A stretch of 64,000 bases of DNA. Origin: Mucisphaera sp965279675. GTDB lineage: Bacteria > Planctomycetota > Phycisphaerae > Phycisphaerales > Phycisphaeraceae. The position numbers and the translations under genes are program-made. Below are positions 15,975 through 24,078 of the stretch, one piece after another (the stretch's first letter is position 1; each line of letters begins with the position of its first letter). Where the stretch lies: positions 1,426,001-1,490,000 of the forward strand of contig NZ_CBDIIJ010000002.1 of NCBI RefSeq assembly GCF_965279675.1, read 5' to 3'. A model generated the notes under the pieces. It was not told the origin of the DNA and did not search any database. It worked only from the letters and a program-made list of their open reading frames with translations.

Positions 15975-16586
15975 ATGTTGCGTCTGCCCACGAATCTGGC
16001 CACCGCCTGCGTGACCCTGGTCACGCTAGGCTCTGCCGCCCCCGTTTGTGCCCAGCCCCAGCGGGAGCCGTTGCTGGTGGATCGTGGCGTCGCTGACATC
16101 GATCCACACGCCGCCAGCCAGCGCTTCATCGATCCCGGCATCGATGCGATCACCAATCGCGAGCAGATGTTCGACCTGTCCACCGATAAGCGGGCCAGCC
16201 TCGATCCTCATTTCGACGGCGAGCCACGCTACCTGCTGGAGGGAGCCGGCTTCCGAGCATTTCTGCATCAGACCGACTACTGGACGATCACCGAAGAGGG
16301 CAACGCCTTCAATCGTGGCTTCACCGACGACGCCGATCGCGTGGCCCTGGTCTCGCCCAGCAGTTTCTTCAGTCTGGTCCCGCCGGAGCCGCCGCCGTTC
16401 GTCGAACCCGAGCTGCTGCCCGCGCAGGTCGATCTCCGGCTGGACGGCACCGTGGAGGGCCACGCAGACGAAGAAGACCTGGCCCTGCCCGAATCTGAAG
16501 AGACGAGCTTCACCGGCTTTGAGCAACTGCTCATCGATGCCAACCGGCCCTACACCCTGGAAGACCCGCCTCCCGGCGCCTGGTAA
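15975..16586 (+). CDS. Exported hypothetical protein
   Basis: A 203-aa protein with a clear signal peptide cut after about residue 26 (GSAAPVCAQ). The mature part is acidic, with no known domain. DHFDGEPRY-like and FLHQTDYWTI stretches suggest a folded core, followed by a tail rich in proline and glutamate. It follows the lipoprotein gene by 21 bases. Its TAA stop is directly followed by the stop codon of the convergent panC gene, leaving no spacer. Confidence 0.65.
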   Translation: MLRLPTNLATACVTLVTLGSAAPVCAQPQREPLLVDRGVADIDPHAASQRFIDPGIDAITNREQMFDLSTDKRASLDPHFDGEPRYLLEGAGFRAFLHQTDYWTITEEGNAFNRGFTDDADRVALVSPSSFFSLVPPEPPPFVEPELLPAQVDLRLDGTVEGHADEEDLALPESEETSFTGFEQLLIDANRPYTLEDPPPGAW

Positions 16587-17429
16587 TCAACCCAGCAACG
16601 TGTTGTCGATGAGGCGCACCGATCCGATGCGAGCGGCCACCAAAGCCACACAGTCTCGATCCAGTTTCTCGACTTGTGCGAGTGTTACCGCGTCCCGCAG
16701 CACGGCGTAATCCACCGTCAACCCCGCTTCCTCGATGATGGCCCGCATGCGGGTCTCGATAACTTCGACAGCAACCTGACCCTGATCCACCATGGCCCGA
16801 GCCGTTTCCAGCGACCGCCAGAGCGCGACCGCCCGATGCCGCTCGTCCTTACTGAGGAAGCGATTCCTGCTCGACATCGCCAGTCCGTCGGCTTCCCGGA
16901 CCGTTGGCACTGCCTCGATCCCGACCGGCATCGCCAGGTCTGTCACCATCGCCCTGACCACGGCGAGTTGCTGATAGTCCTTCTGCCCGAAGCAGGCCAC
17001 GTCGGGCTGGACCTGATTCAGCAGCTTGGCGACCACCCGGCAGACCCCCGCGAAGTGCGTCGGCCGGCTTGCCCCTTCGAGCACGCCTGTGAGATCGGGC
17101 ACGTCGATCGCCACGGCGGGCGAGGCGGGGGGGTACATCTGCTCCACACCCGGCGCGAAGACGACCGTCACCCCTGCATCGGCGCAGCGCTCGAGGTCGG
17201 CGTCGAGGTCTCGGGGGTATCGTTCCAGGTCCTCGCCAGGCCCGAACTGTGTCGGGTTCACGAACACGCTGACCCAGACTTCAGCGCCCAGTTCCGCGGC
17301 TCGCTTCATGAGGCTGACATGGCCGTCGTGGAGCGCCCCCATCGTCGGGACAAAAGCCAGCCTGCCCTTAAGCTCCTGCCGTCTGTGCCTGAGTGCCGAG
17401 ACGGTGTCGATCACCTCCGGTCGGCTCAT
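16587..17429 (-). CDS. panC: Pantoate-beta-alanine ligase
   Basis: Makes pantothenate from pantoate, beta-alanine and ATP. The 280-aa protein has the nucleotidyltransferase motif FVPTMGALHDGHVSLM at about residues 26-41, VNPTQFGPGEDLERYPR, FGQKDYQQLAV and the late MSSRNRFLS. It follows the glycosyltransferase gene with a 4-base ATGA overlap, so the two are translationally coupled. No panB or panD lies nearby. Confidence 0.95.
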   Translation of the reverse strand: MSRPEVIDTVSALRHRRQELKGRLAFVPTMGALHDGHVSLMKRAAELGAEVWVSVFVNPTQFGPGEDLERYPRDLDADLERCADAGVTVVFAPGVEQMYPPASPAVAIDVPDLTGVLEGASRPTHFAGVCRVVAKLLNQVQPDVACFGQKDYQQLAVVRAMVTDLAMPVGIEAVPTVREADGLAMSSRNRFLSKDERHRAVALWRSLETARAMVDQGQVAVEVIETRMRAIIEEAGLTVDYAVLRDAVTLAQVEKLDRDCVALVAARIGSVRLIDNTLLG

Positions 17430-18511
17430 TCCACCGCTCCCGTGGCGATCGGGATCCCTTCACCGGTCAGCGACCGGTAGGCGTGGAGCGTCTGCCTGAT
17501 CTGTGAGGACGCAATCCGGTTCTCACGCACCCACTCCCGTGCTCGCTCGCCGAGATCGGCCGCAGCTTTCATGTCCTCCAGGCATCGCTGGACCGGCGCG
17601 AGAAACCCTTCGGAGGTCGGCTCGGTGACGGTCCAGCAGGTGGTTCCATCGATGAGGTGATCCAGCCAGGGATCGGCCATCGCCACTACCGGCAGGCCCC
17701 GCGCCATCGCCTGCAGCGTGATCCCTCGGGCTCGGCCCTGCGGCTGAGGATGCAGGAGCACATCGGTCCGCAGGAGCATCTCGCGATGCCCGAGTCGTCG
17801 CGGAACCATCGAAAGATTGGCCGCGAGCCCCCGCCGCTGAGCTTCACGCCAGATCAGCGACTGATCAGCCCCCTGTCCGTCGAAGAAGAACTGCACCTGT
17901 GGGTGGCTGTGCACCACCCGCTGGAGTGCGTGCAGCAAGGCGTCGTAGTACCGATCCATCAGGCCGTTCCCGCTAACGACCACGGCCCGGGCCTCGGCGA
18001 TCTTGCAGCTGGTCTCCATCGCCGGCACGTGCACGCCCTGCGGCAACACCTGCACCTCAACTTTGTCGCCGATGGCTTCGCGCAGGCCCTCGGCGAGCGG
18101 GGTGGTGGTTGGTGTGAGCAGGGTCCTGGCCGGGTCGAGCTTGGTTCCCAGCTGTGCCGCCAGCGGCACGTCGAGACGCGAGTTCGCCGAAAGCACCGCT
18201 GGAACCTGCAGCCGTTCCGAGAGGGCCAGCGCCCCCCGCCACATCCTGCCATCGAGCGCGTGGATGACGGTCACCCCGAGGTCTTCGAGCGTCCCGTGCA
18301 GCTGAGACATCCGACGGTGGTTCAGCCAGCGCCAGCGGGTTTCGCCCCAGGGCACGCGCTCGCCAAAGACGCTGCATTCCGAAGGGGCCAGCGATTCGGG
18401 CACCACCTGCGCGACGCGCACAAGCTCATCGATCAGACCCACCACGAGGTGCTGAAACACCGGCAGCTCTTCGTCCAGCCAGGCCGTATTGGCAAGCAGG
18501 GCCACATGCAC
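17426..18511 (-). CDS. Glycosyltransferase, GT4-like
   Basis: A 361-aa protein of the GT-B fold. The N-terminal lobe starts MHVALLANTAWLDEELPVF. The C-terminal lobe has VQVLPQGVHVP, a nucleotide-sugar region (FFFDGQGADQSLIW) and LHPQPQGRARGITLQAMARGLPVVA, where the usual E-x7-E of GT4 is degenerate. The start is GTG at 18511 with only a weak ribosome-binding site. Its stop overlaps the panC start. Substrate unknown. A link to panthothenate synthesis is unlikely. Confidence 0.7.
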   Translation of the reverse strand: MHVALLANTAWLDEELPVFQHLVVGLIDELVRVAQVVPESLAPSECSVFGERVPWGETRWRWLNHRRMSQLHGTLEDLGVTVIHALDGRMWRGALALSERLQVPAVLSANSRLDVPLAAQLGTKLDPARTLLTPTTTPLAEGLREAIGDKVEVQVLPQGVHVPAMETSCKIAEARAVVVSGNGLMDRYYDALLHALQRVVHSHPQVQFFFDGQGADQSLIWREAQRRGLAANLSMVPRRLGHREMLLRTDVLLHPQPQGRARGITLQAMARGLPVVAMADPWLDHLIDGTTCWTVTEPTSEGFLAPVQRCLEDMKAAADLGERAREWVRENRIASSQIRQTLHAYRSLTGEGIPIATGAVE

Positions 18512-18542
18512 GCTTCGATCTTACCACGACGCTTTGGCCCGC

Positions 18543-18554
18543 TAGACTCGGCGT
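18543..18554 (+). promoter_or_regulatory. Candidate leaderless -10 box before prmC
   Basis: TAGACT (18543-18548) is followed by exactly six bases and the prmC ATG. TTACCA at 18521-18526 is a possible -35 box at 16 bases. No Shine-Dalgarno is present. Confidence 0.45.
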
Positions 18555-19490
18555 ATGCCCGATACCGCGACCGACCCCTGGACCACCCGACGCCTGCTCA
18601 CCTGGACCACCCAGCATTTCGAGCGTCATCAGATCGACAGCCCGCGCCTCGCGGCGGAGATGCTCCTGGCCCACGTGCTCCAGACCGAGCGGCTCAAGCT
18701 CTATCTCGATCCCGAGAGGCCCGCTTCGCAAGACGAACGCAGCCGTCTTCGCGTCCTCATCGAAAAAGCCACCGCCCACGAACCCGTGGACTACCTTGTC
18801 GGCTGGGCCCCCTTCTACAACCTCCAGCTGGCGGTCGATCCGCGTGTGCTCGTGCCCCGGCCCAGCACCGAAACCCTCGTCGAAGCCGTCATCGACGAGG
18901 TCCGCCGATTGGCTGCGACTGGTTCTTCGGGCGTTGAAGGTGAGGACCGGAAGCCCGATCCCGATCCCGAGATCGCGATCGCTGACATCGGCACCGGCTC
19001 AGGGGCCATCGCGCTCGCTCTGGTCAGCTCACTACCGCAAGCCCGCGTGGTCGCCACCGACCGGCATCTATCGGCGCTCGAAGCCGCCCAAGAGAACGCC
19101 GACCGACTCCGGCTCGTCGACCGTCTGGCGTTTCTCGAAGGCCATCTGCTGCAAGCCCTCGATCCCGACCAGCGCTTCCACGTGATTGTCTCAAACCCGC
19201 CCTACATCCCGAGCGGCGACATCGCTCATCTCGACGCCAACGTCCGTGACCATGAGCCCCATCACGCACTCGACGGCGGGGTCGACGGGCTCGATCTGAT
19301 CCGTGAACTCATTCAGGAAGCGCCCGACCACCTTCGTCCCGGTGGCCTGCTCGCCATCGAATACAACGGGCCGACACAAACCGAGTTGCTGCTGAAGCTG
19401 GTTTACAGCGATAGCCGCTGGCAAACCCCCAGCCTTTTCAAAGATCACGAAGGCATCGAACGCGTGCTGCTCGTGAGGCTCGGGCCTTAG
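18555..19490 (+). CDS. prmC: Peptide chain release factor N5-glutamine methyltransferase
   Basis: Methylates the GGQ glutamine of release factors RF1 and RF2. The 311-aa protein has the N-terminal helical domain (SPRLAAEMLLAHVLQ), the SAM-binding DIGTGSGAIALALV at about residue 148 and the catalytic VSNPPYIPSGDI near 213. It is transcribed away from the glycosyltransferase-panC pair and converges on the exported protein gene downstream, with the stops overlapping by four bases. Confidence 0.93.
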   Translation: MPDTATDPWTTRRLLTWTTQHFERHQIDSPRLAAEMLLAHVLQTERLKLYLDPERPASQDERSRLRVLIEKATAHEPVDYLVGWAPFYNLQLAVDPRVLVPRPSTETLVEAVIDEVRRLAATGSSGVEGEDRKPDPDPEIAIADIGTGSGAIALALVSSLPQARVVATDRHLSALEAAQENADRLRLVDRLAFLEGHLLQALDPDQRFHVIVSNPPYIPSGDIAHLDANVRDHEPHHALDGGVDGLDLIRELIQEAPDHLRPGGLLAIEYNGPTQTELLLKLVYSDSRWQTPSLFKDHEGIERVLLVRLGP

Positions 19491-20137
19491 CGCATCACAT
19501 CCTGTTCGACATCGATCTCGATGGGCTGGTACTGCACGCTCTCGTAGAAACCGGGTGCGGAGAAGGTCAGCATCCGCGTCCGCCGAAGCTGGATCGTCTC
19601 ATCGATGTCGGGGTCGGGGTGCTCGATCGTCGCCGTTTCCCCGCTGAGCCCGCCCACGAAGACGTTCATCTGGTCGATGTCTTCGTAGGCCGCTTCCCAG
19701 ATGGCCACGCTCTCGAGTGCAAAATCGTCGCCCTGCAGCAGACGGCCAACGGCCTGGGTCGGGCTCTTGAGCAGCGGGTTGCCGACCACGCGCTCGACCT
19801 CGGCGTAGACCGTGGGTGGGATCCCGCGATTCGCCGCGAGGATCCGACCGGTGTCGTCCGAGACCTCGAATTCGGGCACAAACAATCGCTCCTGCCCGGT
19901 GTGATTGGTCACCTTGTAGGTCATGAACCAGTACCAGGTCAGCTTGCCAGCCGGGTCGGCCACGGCGATCGCCTTGGGCGTGTCCCACTCAAAGTCGAGG
20001 ACCCAGGAGGAGCTGATGATGTCCGGCTCGGGGTGCCCGACTTCGGCCTCTTGGGCGATGGCAGCCGTGGAACAGACCATCGCACCCGCGAGCAGGCAGG
20101 CCGAGAGACGCATGACGGTGGATCGCTGAATGAACAT
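19487..20137 (-). CDS. Exported hypothetical protein
   Basis: A 216-aa secreted or periplasmic protein with a signal peptide cut after about residue 29 (CSTAAIAQ). The mature part is a beta-rich domain (WYWFMTYKVTNHTGQERLFVPEFEVSDD) resembling planctomycete proteins of unknown role, ending in YQPIEIDVEQDVMR. The frame remains open far upstream to 21292, but that part lies opposite the acetyltransferase gene and is not coding. The ATG at 20137 and the internal ATG at 20113 both give good signal peptides. It overlaps the 3' end of prmC by four bases. Confidence 0.7.
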   Translation of the reverse strand: MFIQRSTVMRLSACLLAGAMVCSTAAIAQEAEVGHPEPDIISSSWVLDFEWDTPKAIAVADPAGKLTWYWFMTYKVTNHTGQERLFVPEFEVSDDTGRILAANRGIPPTVYAEVERVVGNPLLKSPTQAVGRLLQGDDFALESVAIWEAAYEDIDQMNVFVGGLSGETATIEHPDPDIDETIQLRRTRMLTFSAPGFYESVQYQPIEIDVEQDVMR

Positions 20138-20251
20138 GGGTACAGAATACCGGTTCAGCCCCCGGCCGTGAAGGTGCCCGGCAGATCGCCATAGCGTGGA
20201 CCATGAGCGGCCGGGGGGGGGAACGCAGGTTCCGGGGTAAACTATCGACCA

Positions 20252-21214
20252 GTGTCTCCTCCACCCGACGCCCATCGACAACCCGATCCGCAGACTGCTG
20301 CCGGGTCCCGGGTCCGTCTGGTCACCGAAGCCGATCAGCTCATGGCGATCAGCCTCCTGCTGACAGGCGCCTGGTCCGATCCGGGGGCTGCTGTCGACGG
20401 TTTCAGGGCCTATCTGGCCCAGCAGAACCTGAAGATGGATCGATTCTGGGTGGCCCTGCACCGCGAGACCCCCATCTCGGCAGTCCTGGTGGTTCCCGGG
20501 CAGGGCAATGCCGCCATGGTCTTCGTCTCTCCGACACGCTCCCGGAAGCAGGTCGAAGCACTGAGTCACCTGCTCGAGCACGCACGCAAGGGCTGCCGGG
20601 ATCTCGATGGCTATCTCCTGCAGGTCCTTCTCGAACCGAGCCAGAAACTCGAACGCCAGGCCGTCAGGCAGGCCGGGTTCGAACATCTCGCCGACCTCGG
20701 TTACCTCCAGCGATCGATCCGGCAGGCCGCCGAGCCTTCGCGCACGAGCATCCCCGGCTACCGGATTCTGAACCCGGAGACGGCTCCCCCGGGCTGGCTC
20801 GAGCAGGCCATTCTCGACAGCTACGAACAGACGCTCGACTGCCCGAAGCTCGTCGGCCGCAGGCACATCGATGACATCGTTGCCGGCCATCGGGCCACCG
20901 GGGTCTACGACCCGACCCTGTGGTTCATCCTCGCCGCTGACGACGAAGACCAGCCCGCGGCGGTCGCGCTCATCAACCCGCTCATCCAGCCCGGCGGCCA
21001 CGAACTCGTTTACCTCGGCGTCTCCGTGGCACACCGCCGTAAAGGCCTCGCGGCCAAGCTGCTCCAGCTCGCGATTGCACACATTGCTCAGCGGCAACCC
21101 AGCGCGACGCTCTTCCTCGCGGTCGACCTCAGGAACGCCCCCGCGCTCAGGCTCTACCACGGCCTGGGCTTCCGGCAGACCGCTGAACGCGCCGCGTATC
21201 TCGATACGGTCTGA
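20252..21214 (+). CDS. GNAT acetyltransferase, double-domain
   Basis: A 320-aa protein. The C-terminal 150 residues hold a GNAT acetyl-CoA site (LGVSVAHRRKGLAAKLLQLAI) and the closing FLAVDLRNAPALRLYHGLGFRQ. The first 150 residues look like a second, decayed GNAT domain (RFWVALHRETPISAVLVVPGQG), as in several tandem GNAT enzymes. A GTG start at 20252 is used. No clear ribosome-binding site is seen, but TAAACT lies eight bases before it. Acceptor substrate unknown. Confidence 0.75.
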   Translation: MSPPPDAHRQPDPQTAAGSRVRLVTEADQLMAISLLLTGAWSDPGAAVDGFRAYLAQQNLKMDRFWVALHRETPISAVLVVPGQGNAAMVFVSPTRSRKQVEALSHLLEHARKGCRDLDGYLLQVLLEPSQKLERQAVRQAGFEHLADLGYLQRSIRQAAEPSRTSIPGYRILNPETAPPGWLEQAILDSYEQTLDCPKLVGRRHIDDIVAGHRATGVYDPTLWFILAADDEDQPAAVALINPLIQPGGHELVYLGVSVAHRRKGLAAKLLQLAIAHIAQRQPSATLFLAVDLRNAPALRLYHGLGFRQTAERAAYLDTV

Positions 21215-21653
21215 TCTGCAAGATGTGCGTTTCACCCTGTAATTCACTGGGTATTCCACACGCTTATCCACCACTTGTGCATCCTTCCACAAGGTTCGGT
21301 GGATAAAAAGAAATCAAGTCAATAACTCAAGCATTCACAAGCGCCTGTCTCACACAGCGACCTTGCGGACCCTCGCTGCCCGCTTGAAGCAAACGCCTCC
21401 GATCCGTAACTTGCACATCGCTTCGACGGACGGAAGCAGTCAGGTCTCAAATGGAGAGGCCCGAACCGGCAAGCGGTGGTGACCACGCTCGACCGAGCAC
21501 GTTTCACCCACCACCGACAGGCTGAAAGATCGCCGGAAGGACCCGGCTTCAGGTATCGCCCCCAAAGTTGTATCGAGGGGCACGGCGGTTCGTCTATTGA
21601 CGGACCAGAACCGGCGAGCTGTCGTACGCCCGCCCTGAGCTGAGGAAAAAGCC
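21215..21653. other. 439-base non-coding region before dnaA, oriC-like
   Basis: No gene is seen. The left part holds a cluster of DnaA-box-like sites followed by an AT-rich stretch (21301-21340: repeated A/T runs in a high-GC setting) that could serve as an unwinding element. The right part is GC-rich, with a weak promoter (TTGACG 21597-21602, TGTCGT 21620-21625, 17 bases apart) before the dnaA TTG. It could be the chromosome origin or only the dnaA control region. The strand composition around it argues against a normal origin. Confidence 0.45.
21252..21306. promoter_or_regulatory. DnaA-box cluster
   Basis: TTATCCACC at 21264-21272 and the same sequence inverted at 21298-21306 are each one base from the consensus TTATCCACA. 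Two weaker sites (TATTCCACA at 21252-21260 and CCTTCCACA at 21284-21292) lie between and beside them. The pair faces inwards with 25 bases between. Confidence 0.6.
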
Positions 21654-23180
21654 TTGACCGCGACCACCACCGCTAGCGATATCCCTGCGCGCATCACCTC
21701 CCGACTGGCCGAAGTCATCGGCGAACGCAAGTACACCATGTGGTTCGATGGGACCGCGCAGTTCTCCTGCGAGGCCGGCTCCGCTGCGGTCCGCCTGACC
21801 GTCCCCAACAACTTCGTCGCCAACTGGATCAGCAACAACTTCCGCGCCCAGATCGGTGCCGTCGCCGAGGAAGTCCTCGGTCGACAGACTGAACTCGAAG
21901 TCGAGGTGAACCCCGCGCCTTTCCGCTCCGAGCAGCCTCTTACGCAGCCCGCCACCCCCAGCAGCCAGTCGGCCACCGCCATTGCCGCGCCGGCCGCGCC
22001 CCAGCCCGCTCGCAGCCAGGAGCGACCCGGCCTCTCCCTGCGGCACCGGCTCGAGCAGTTCGTCGTCGGCCCCTCCAACGAACTCGCCTATGCCGCTGCG
22101 CTCCGGCTCGCCGCAGGCGATGCGCAGGAATACGGCCCGTTGTTCATCCATGGCGGCTGCGGGCTCGGCAAAACCCACCTGCTCCAGGGCATCTGCCGAC
22201 GCATGATCGAACTCGATCCCACCGCCTCCATCGTCTACACCACCGGCGAGCAGTTCACCAACGATTTCATCACCGCCGTCCGCTCCAACCGCATCGACGC
22301 CTTCCGCAAGCGCATCCGCCGGCTCTCGCTGCTGGCCGTCGATGACGTCCACTTCCTCGCCGACAAGCGTGCCACCCAGGAAGAGTTCCTCCACAGCTTC
22401 GAGCAGATCCATATGGCCGGCGCACGCGTCATCATGGCGTCCGACAGCCACCCGCGCAGCATCGCACGCTTTGGCGAAGGGCTCCGCAGCCGCTGCCAGC
22501 ATGGCCTGGTCGTCGAAGTCCAGCCGCCGGACACCCAGACGCGCGAGCGCCTGCTCGCCGAACTGTCCCAGCGGATGAACCTCCAGCTCACCGATGACGC
22601 CGCCTCCCTCCTGCTGTCTCGTTGGAAGGGTTCGGTCCGCGAGCTCGAAGGTCTGCTGCGAAAGATCCACGCCAACGTGATGCTCGAGAGCATCCGTGCG
22701 TCCAGCCAGAGCCCCACGGCTTCGGTCACCAGCCACGGGCCCGTTCAGCGGCAGACCGTCAAGGCCGCCCTGGCCGACCAGCAACAGTCCCTTCGGAAAA
22801 GGCCCCTGCAGTACGACGAGATCCTCTCCGAGGTCGAGAATCAGACCGGCATCTCCCGCACACAGATCGCCGGCGGCAGCCGCAAACCCCTCGTCGTCAT
22901 CGCCCGCTCCGCGACCATCCACCTCGTCCGCAAGCTGACCACGATGAGCTTCCCCGAGATCGCCGCCGCGATGGGCAAGAAGAACCACTCCACCGTCGTT
23001 ACCGCCGGCAAACGCATCCCCAAACTCCTCGAAGAAGCCCGTGTGGCCCACTACCCCGGCCAGGCCGGCGACGCGACCCCCCGACAACTCCTCGACCGCA
23101 TCCAGGCTGCCTTGGCCCAGCGAAGCGACACTCCCGAGACCCCGGGAACCACTCATAAAATCAGAAAATGGGCGAAGTAG
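21654..23180 (+). CDS. dnaA: Chromosomal replication initiator DnaA
   Basis: Binds DnaA boxes and opens the origin. The 508-aa protein has domain I at residues 1-75, a flexible linker rich in Ala, Pro and Gln at about 90-125, and the AAA+ core with Walker A GGCGLGKTH near residue 167 and Walker B LLAVDDVHFL near 224. Domain IV carries the signature MSFPEIAAAMGKKNHSTVV. The start is a TTG at 21654, nine bases after TGAGGA. The last four codons and the TAG stop lie inside the 3' end of the convergent tRNA-Tyr gene. Neighbours usually next to dnaA (dnaN, recF, rnpA) are absent. Confidence 0.96.
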   Translation: MTATTTASDIPARITSRLAEVIGERKYTMWFDGTAQFSCEAGSAAVRLTVPNNFVANWISNNFRAQIGAVAEEVLGRQTELEVEVNPAPFRSEQPLTQPATPSSQSATAIAAPAAPQPARSQERPGLSLRHRLEQFVVGPSNELAYAAALRLAAGDAQEYGPLFIHGGCGLGKTHLLQGICRRMIELDPTASIVYTTGEQFTNDFITAVRSNRIDAFRKRIRRLSLLAVDDVHFLADKRATQEEFLHSFEQIHMAGARVIMASDSHPRSIARFGEGLRSRCQHGLVVEVQPPDTQTRERLLAELSQRMNLQLTDDAASLLLSRWKGSVRELEGLLRKIHANVMLESIRASSQSPTASVTSHGPVQRQTVKAALADQQQSLRKRPLQYDEILSEVENQTGISRTQIAGGSRKPLVVIARSATIHLVRKLTTMSFPEIAAAMGKKNHSTVVTAGKRIPKLLEEARVAHYPGQAGDATPRQLLDRIQAALAQRSDTPETPGTTHKIRKWAK

Positions 23181-23251
23181 GATTCGAACCTACGTAGGCT
23201 AACGCCAACGGGTTTACAGCCCGTCCCAATTGGCCGCTCTGGCATTCGCCC
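23169..23251 (-). tRNA. tRNA-Tyr (anticodon GUA)
   Basis: The acceptor arm GGGCGAA pairs perfectly with TTCGCCC. The discriminator base is A. The anticodon loop reads CTGTAAA (anticodon GTA), and a long variable arm typical of class II bacterial tRNA-Tyr follows. The T arm holds GGTTCGAATCC. It is 83 bases long, and CCA is not encoded (TTT follows). Its 3' acceptor strand overlaps the last 12 bases of dnaA on the other strand. Confidence 0.95.
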
Positions 23252-23268
23252 GCTAAGCGGAACGCTAC

Positions 23269-23298
23269 GTTGTACCCCGACCCATCACTCATCGTCAA
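23269..23298 (-). promoter_or_regulatory. tRNA-Tyr promoter
   Basis: On the minus strand TTGACG (23293-23298) and TACAAC (23269-23274) are 18 bases apart, placing the transcript start about 10 bases before the tRNA. Confidence 0.6.
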
Positions 23299-23369
23299 AT
23301 GACAGGCCAGACAGTGAACCCGGGTCAAACGCCTCGCCCCGAAACCGGCCAGCAAACCGAAAATTTACA

Positions 23370-23398
23370 TTGATTCAGGCCTCATAGGGGGTTACGCT
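23370..23398 (+). promoter_or_regulatory. HNH-gene promoter
   Basis: TTGATT (23370-23375) and TACGCT (23393-23398) are 17 bases apart, about 50 bases before the GTG start of the HNH gene. Confidence 0.45.
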
Positions 23399-23409
23399 TC
23401 ATTGGCCAC

Positions 23410-23427
23410 ATTCGGGTATACCTGAAT
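23410..23427. promoter_or_regulatory. 18-bp near-perfect palindrome, operator-like
   Basis: ATTCGGGTATACCTGAAT is symmetric except for one base pair (23414 against 23423). It lies just downstream of the promoter and before the ribosome-binding site of the HNH gene, where a repressor could act. Confidence 0.4.
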
Positions 23428-23448
23428 CAGGCAGGAGGCGATCACCCC

Positions 23449-24075
23449 GTGACCACAGCCCTCAACAGCCACGTCCTCGTGCTCAACCGCCTCTGGATGG
23501 CGGTCAGGGTCGTCGACGCCCGCCGGGCCTTCTCCCTGCTCGTCCGCAACCTCGCCGAGGTCATCCGCGTCGACGACGGCTCCTACACCGGTCACGACTT
23601 CGACAGCTGGGCCGACCTCTCCCACTTCAAAGACGATCTCGACCAGCACCCCGACGCCTACGAATACATCCGCACCGTCCGGATGCAGCTCGCCGTTCCC
23701 AAGGTGATCCGCCTGCTTGGCTACGACCGACTTCCCAACCAGGACGTCAAGCTCAACCGACGCAATATCTTTGCCCGCGACCGCAACCTCTGCCAGTACT
23801 GCGGCAGCCACTTTCCCACGTCCGAACTCAGCCTCGACCACGTCGTGCCACGGACCCAGGGCGGCGGGTCCTCCTGGGAAAACCTCGTCTGCTGCTGCGT
23901 CGCCTGCAACAGCCGCAAAGGCGGACGAACCCCCAAACAGGCCCGGATGGACCTCATCCGCAAACCCACAAAGCCCGCCCGCAACCCAGTCATCACCGTG
24001 CGCCTCGGCCACGACAAGTACGCCAGCTGGCGCGCCTTCCTCGACCATGCCTACTGGTCCGTCGAACTACGCTAA
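23449..24075 (+). CDS. HNH endonuclease
   Basis: A 208-aa protein with a zinc-type HNH domain at about residues 115-165: CQYCG, then LDHVVPRTQGG with the catalytic histidine, NLVCCCVACNSRKGGRTP. The N-terminal 100 residues (VLVLNRLWMAVRVVDARRAFSLLVR) belong to a widespread group of HNH proteins in non-pathogenic bacteria, whose role is not established. The start is a GTG with AGGAGG eleven bases upstream. Not part of any visible restriction system or mobile element. Confidence 0.85.
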   Translation: MTTALNSHVLVLNRLWMAVRVVDARRAFSLLVRNLAEVIRVDDGSYTGHDFDSWADLSHFKDDLDQHPDAYEYIRTVRMQLAVPKVIRLLGYDRLPNQDVKLNRRNIFARDRNLCQYCGSHFPTSELSLDHVVPRTQGGGSSWENLVCCCVACNSRKGGRTPKQARMDLIRKPTKPARNPVITVRLGHDKYASWRAFLDHAYWSVELR

Positions 24076-24078
24076 GAC

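Noticed and set aside
20138..21292. Long open frame upstream of the exported protein on the minus strand, total 601 codons
   Set aside because: It lies opposite the acetyltransferase gene, has no family features, and the signal peptide of the real protein starts at 20137.
21594..23156. 520-codon open frame opposite dnaA
   Set aside because: Shadow of the dnaA codon pattern. The sequence is low in complexity and has no domain.
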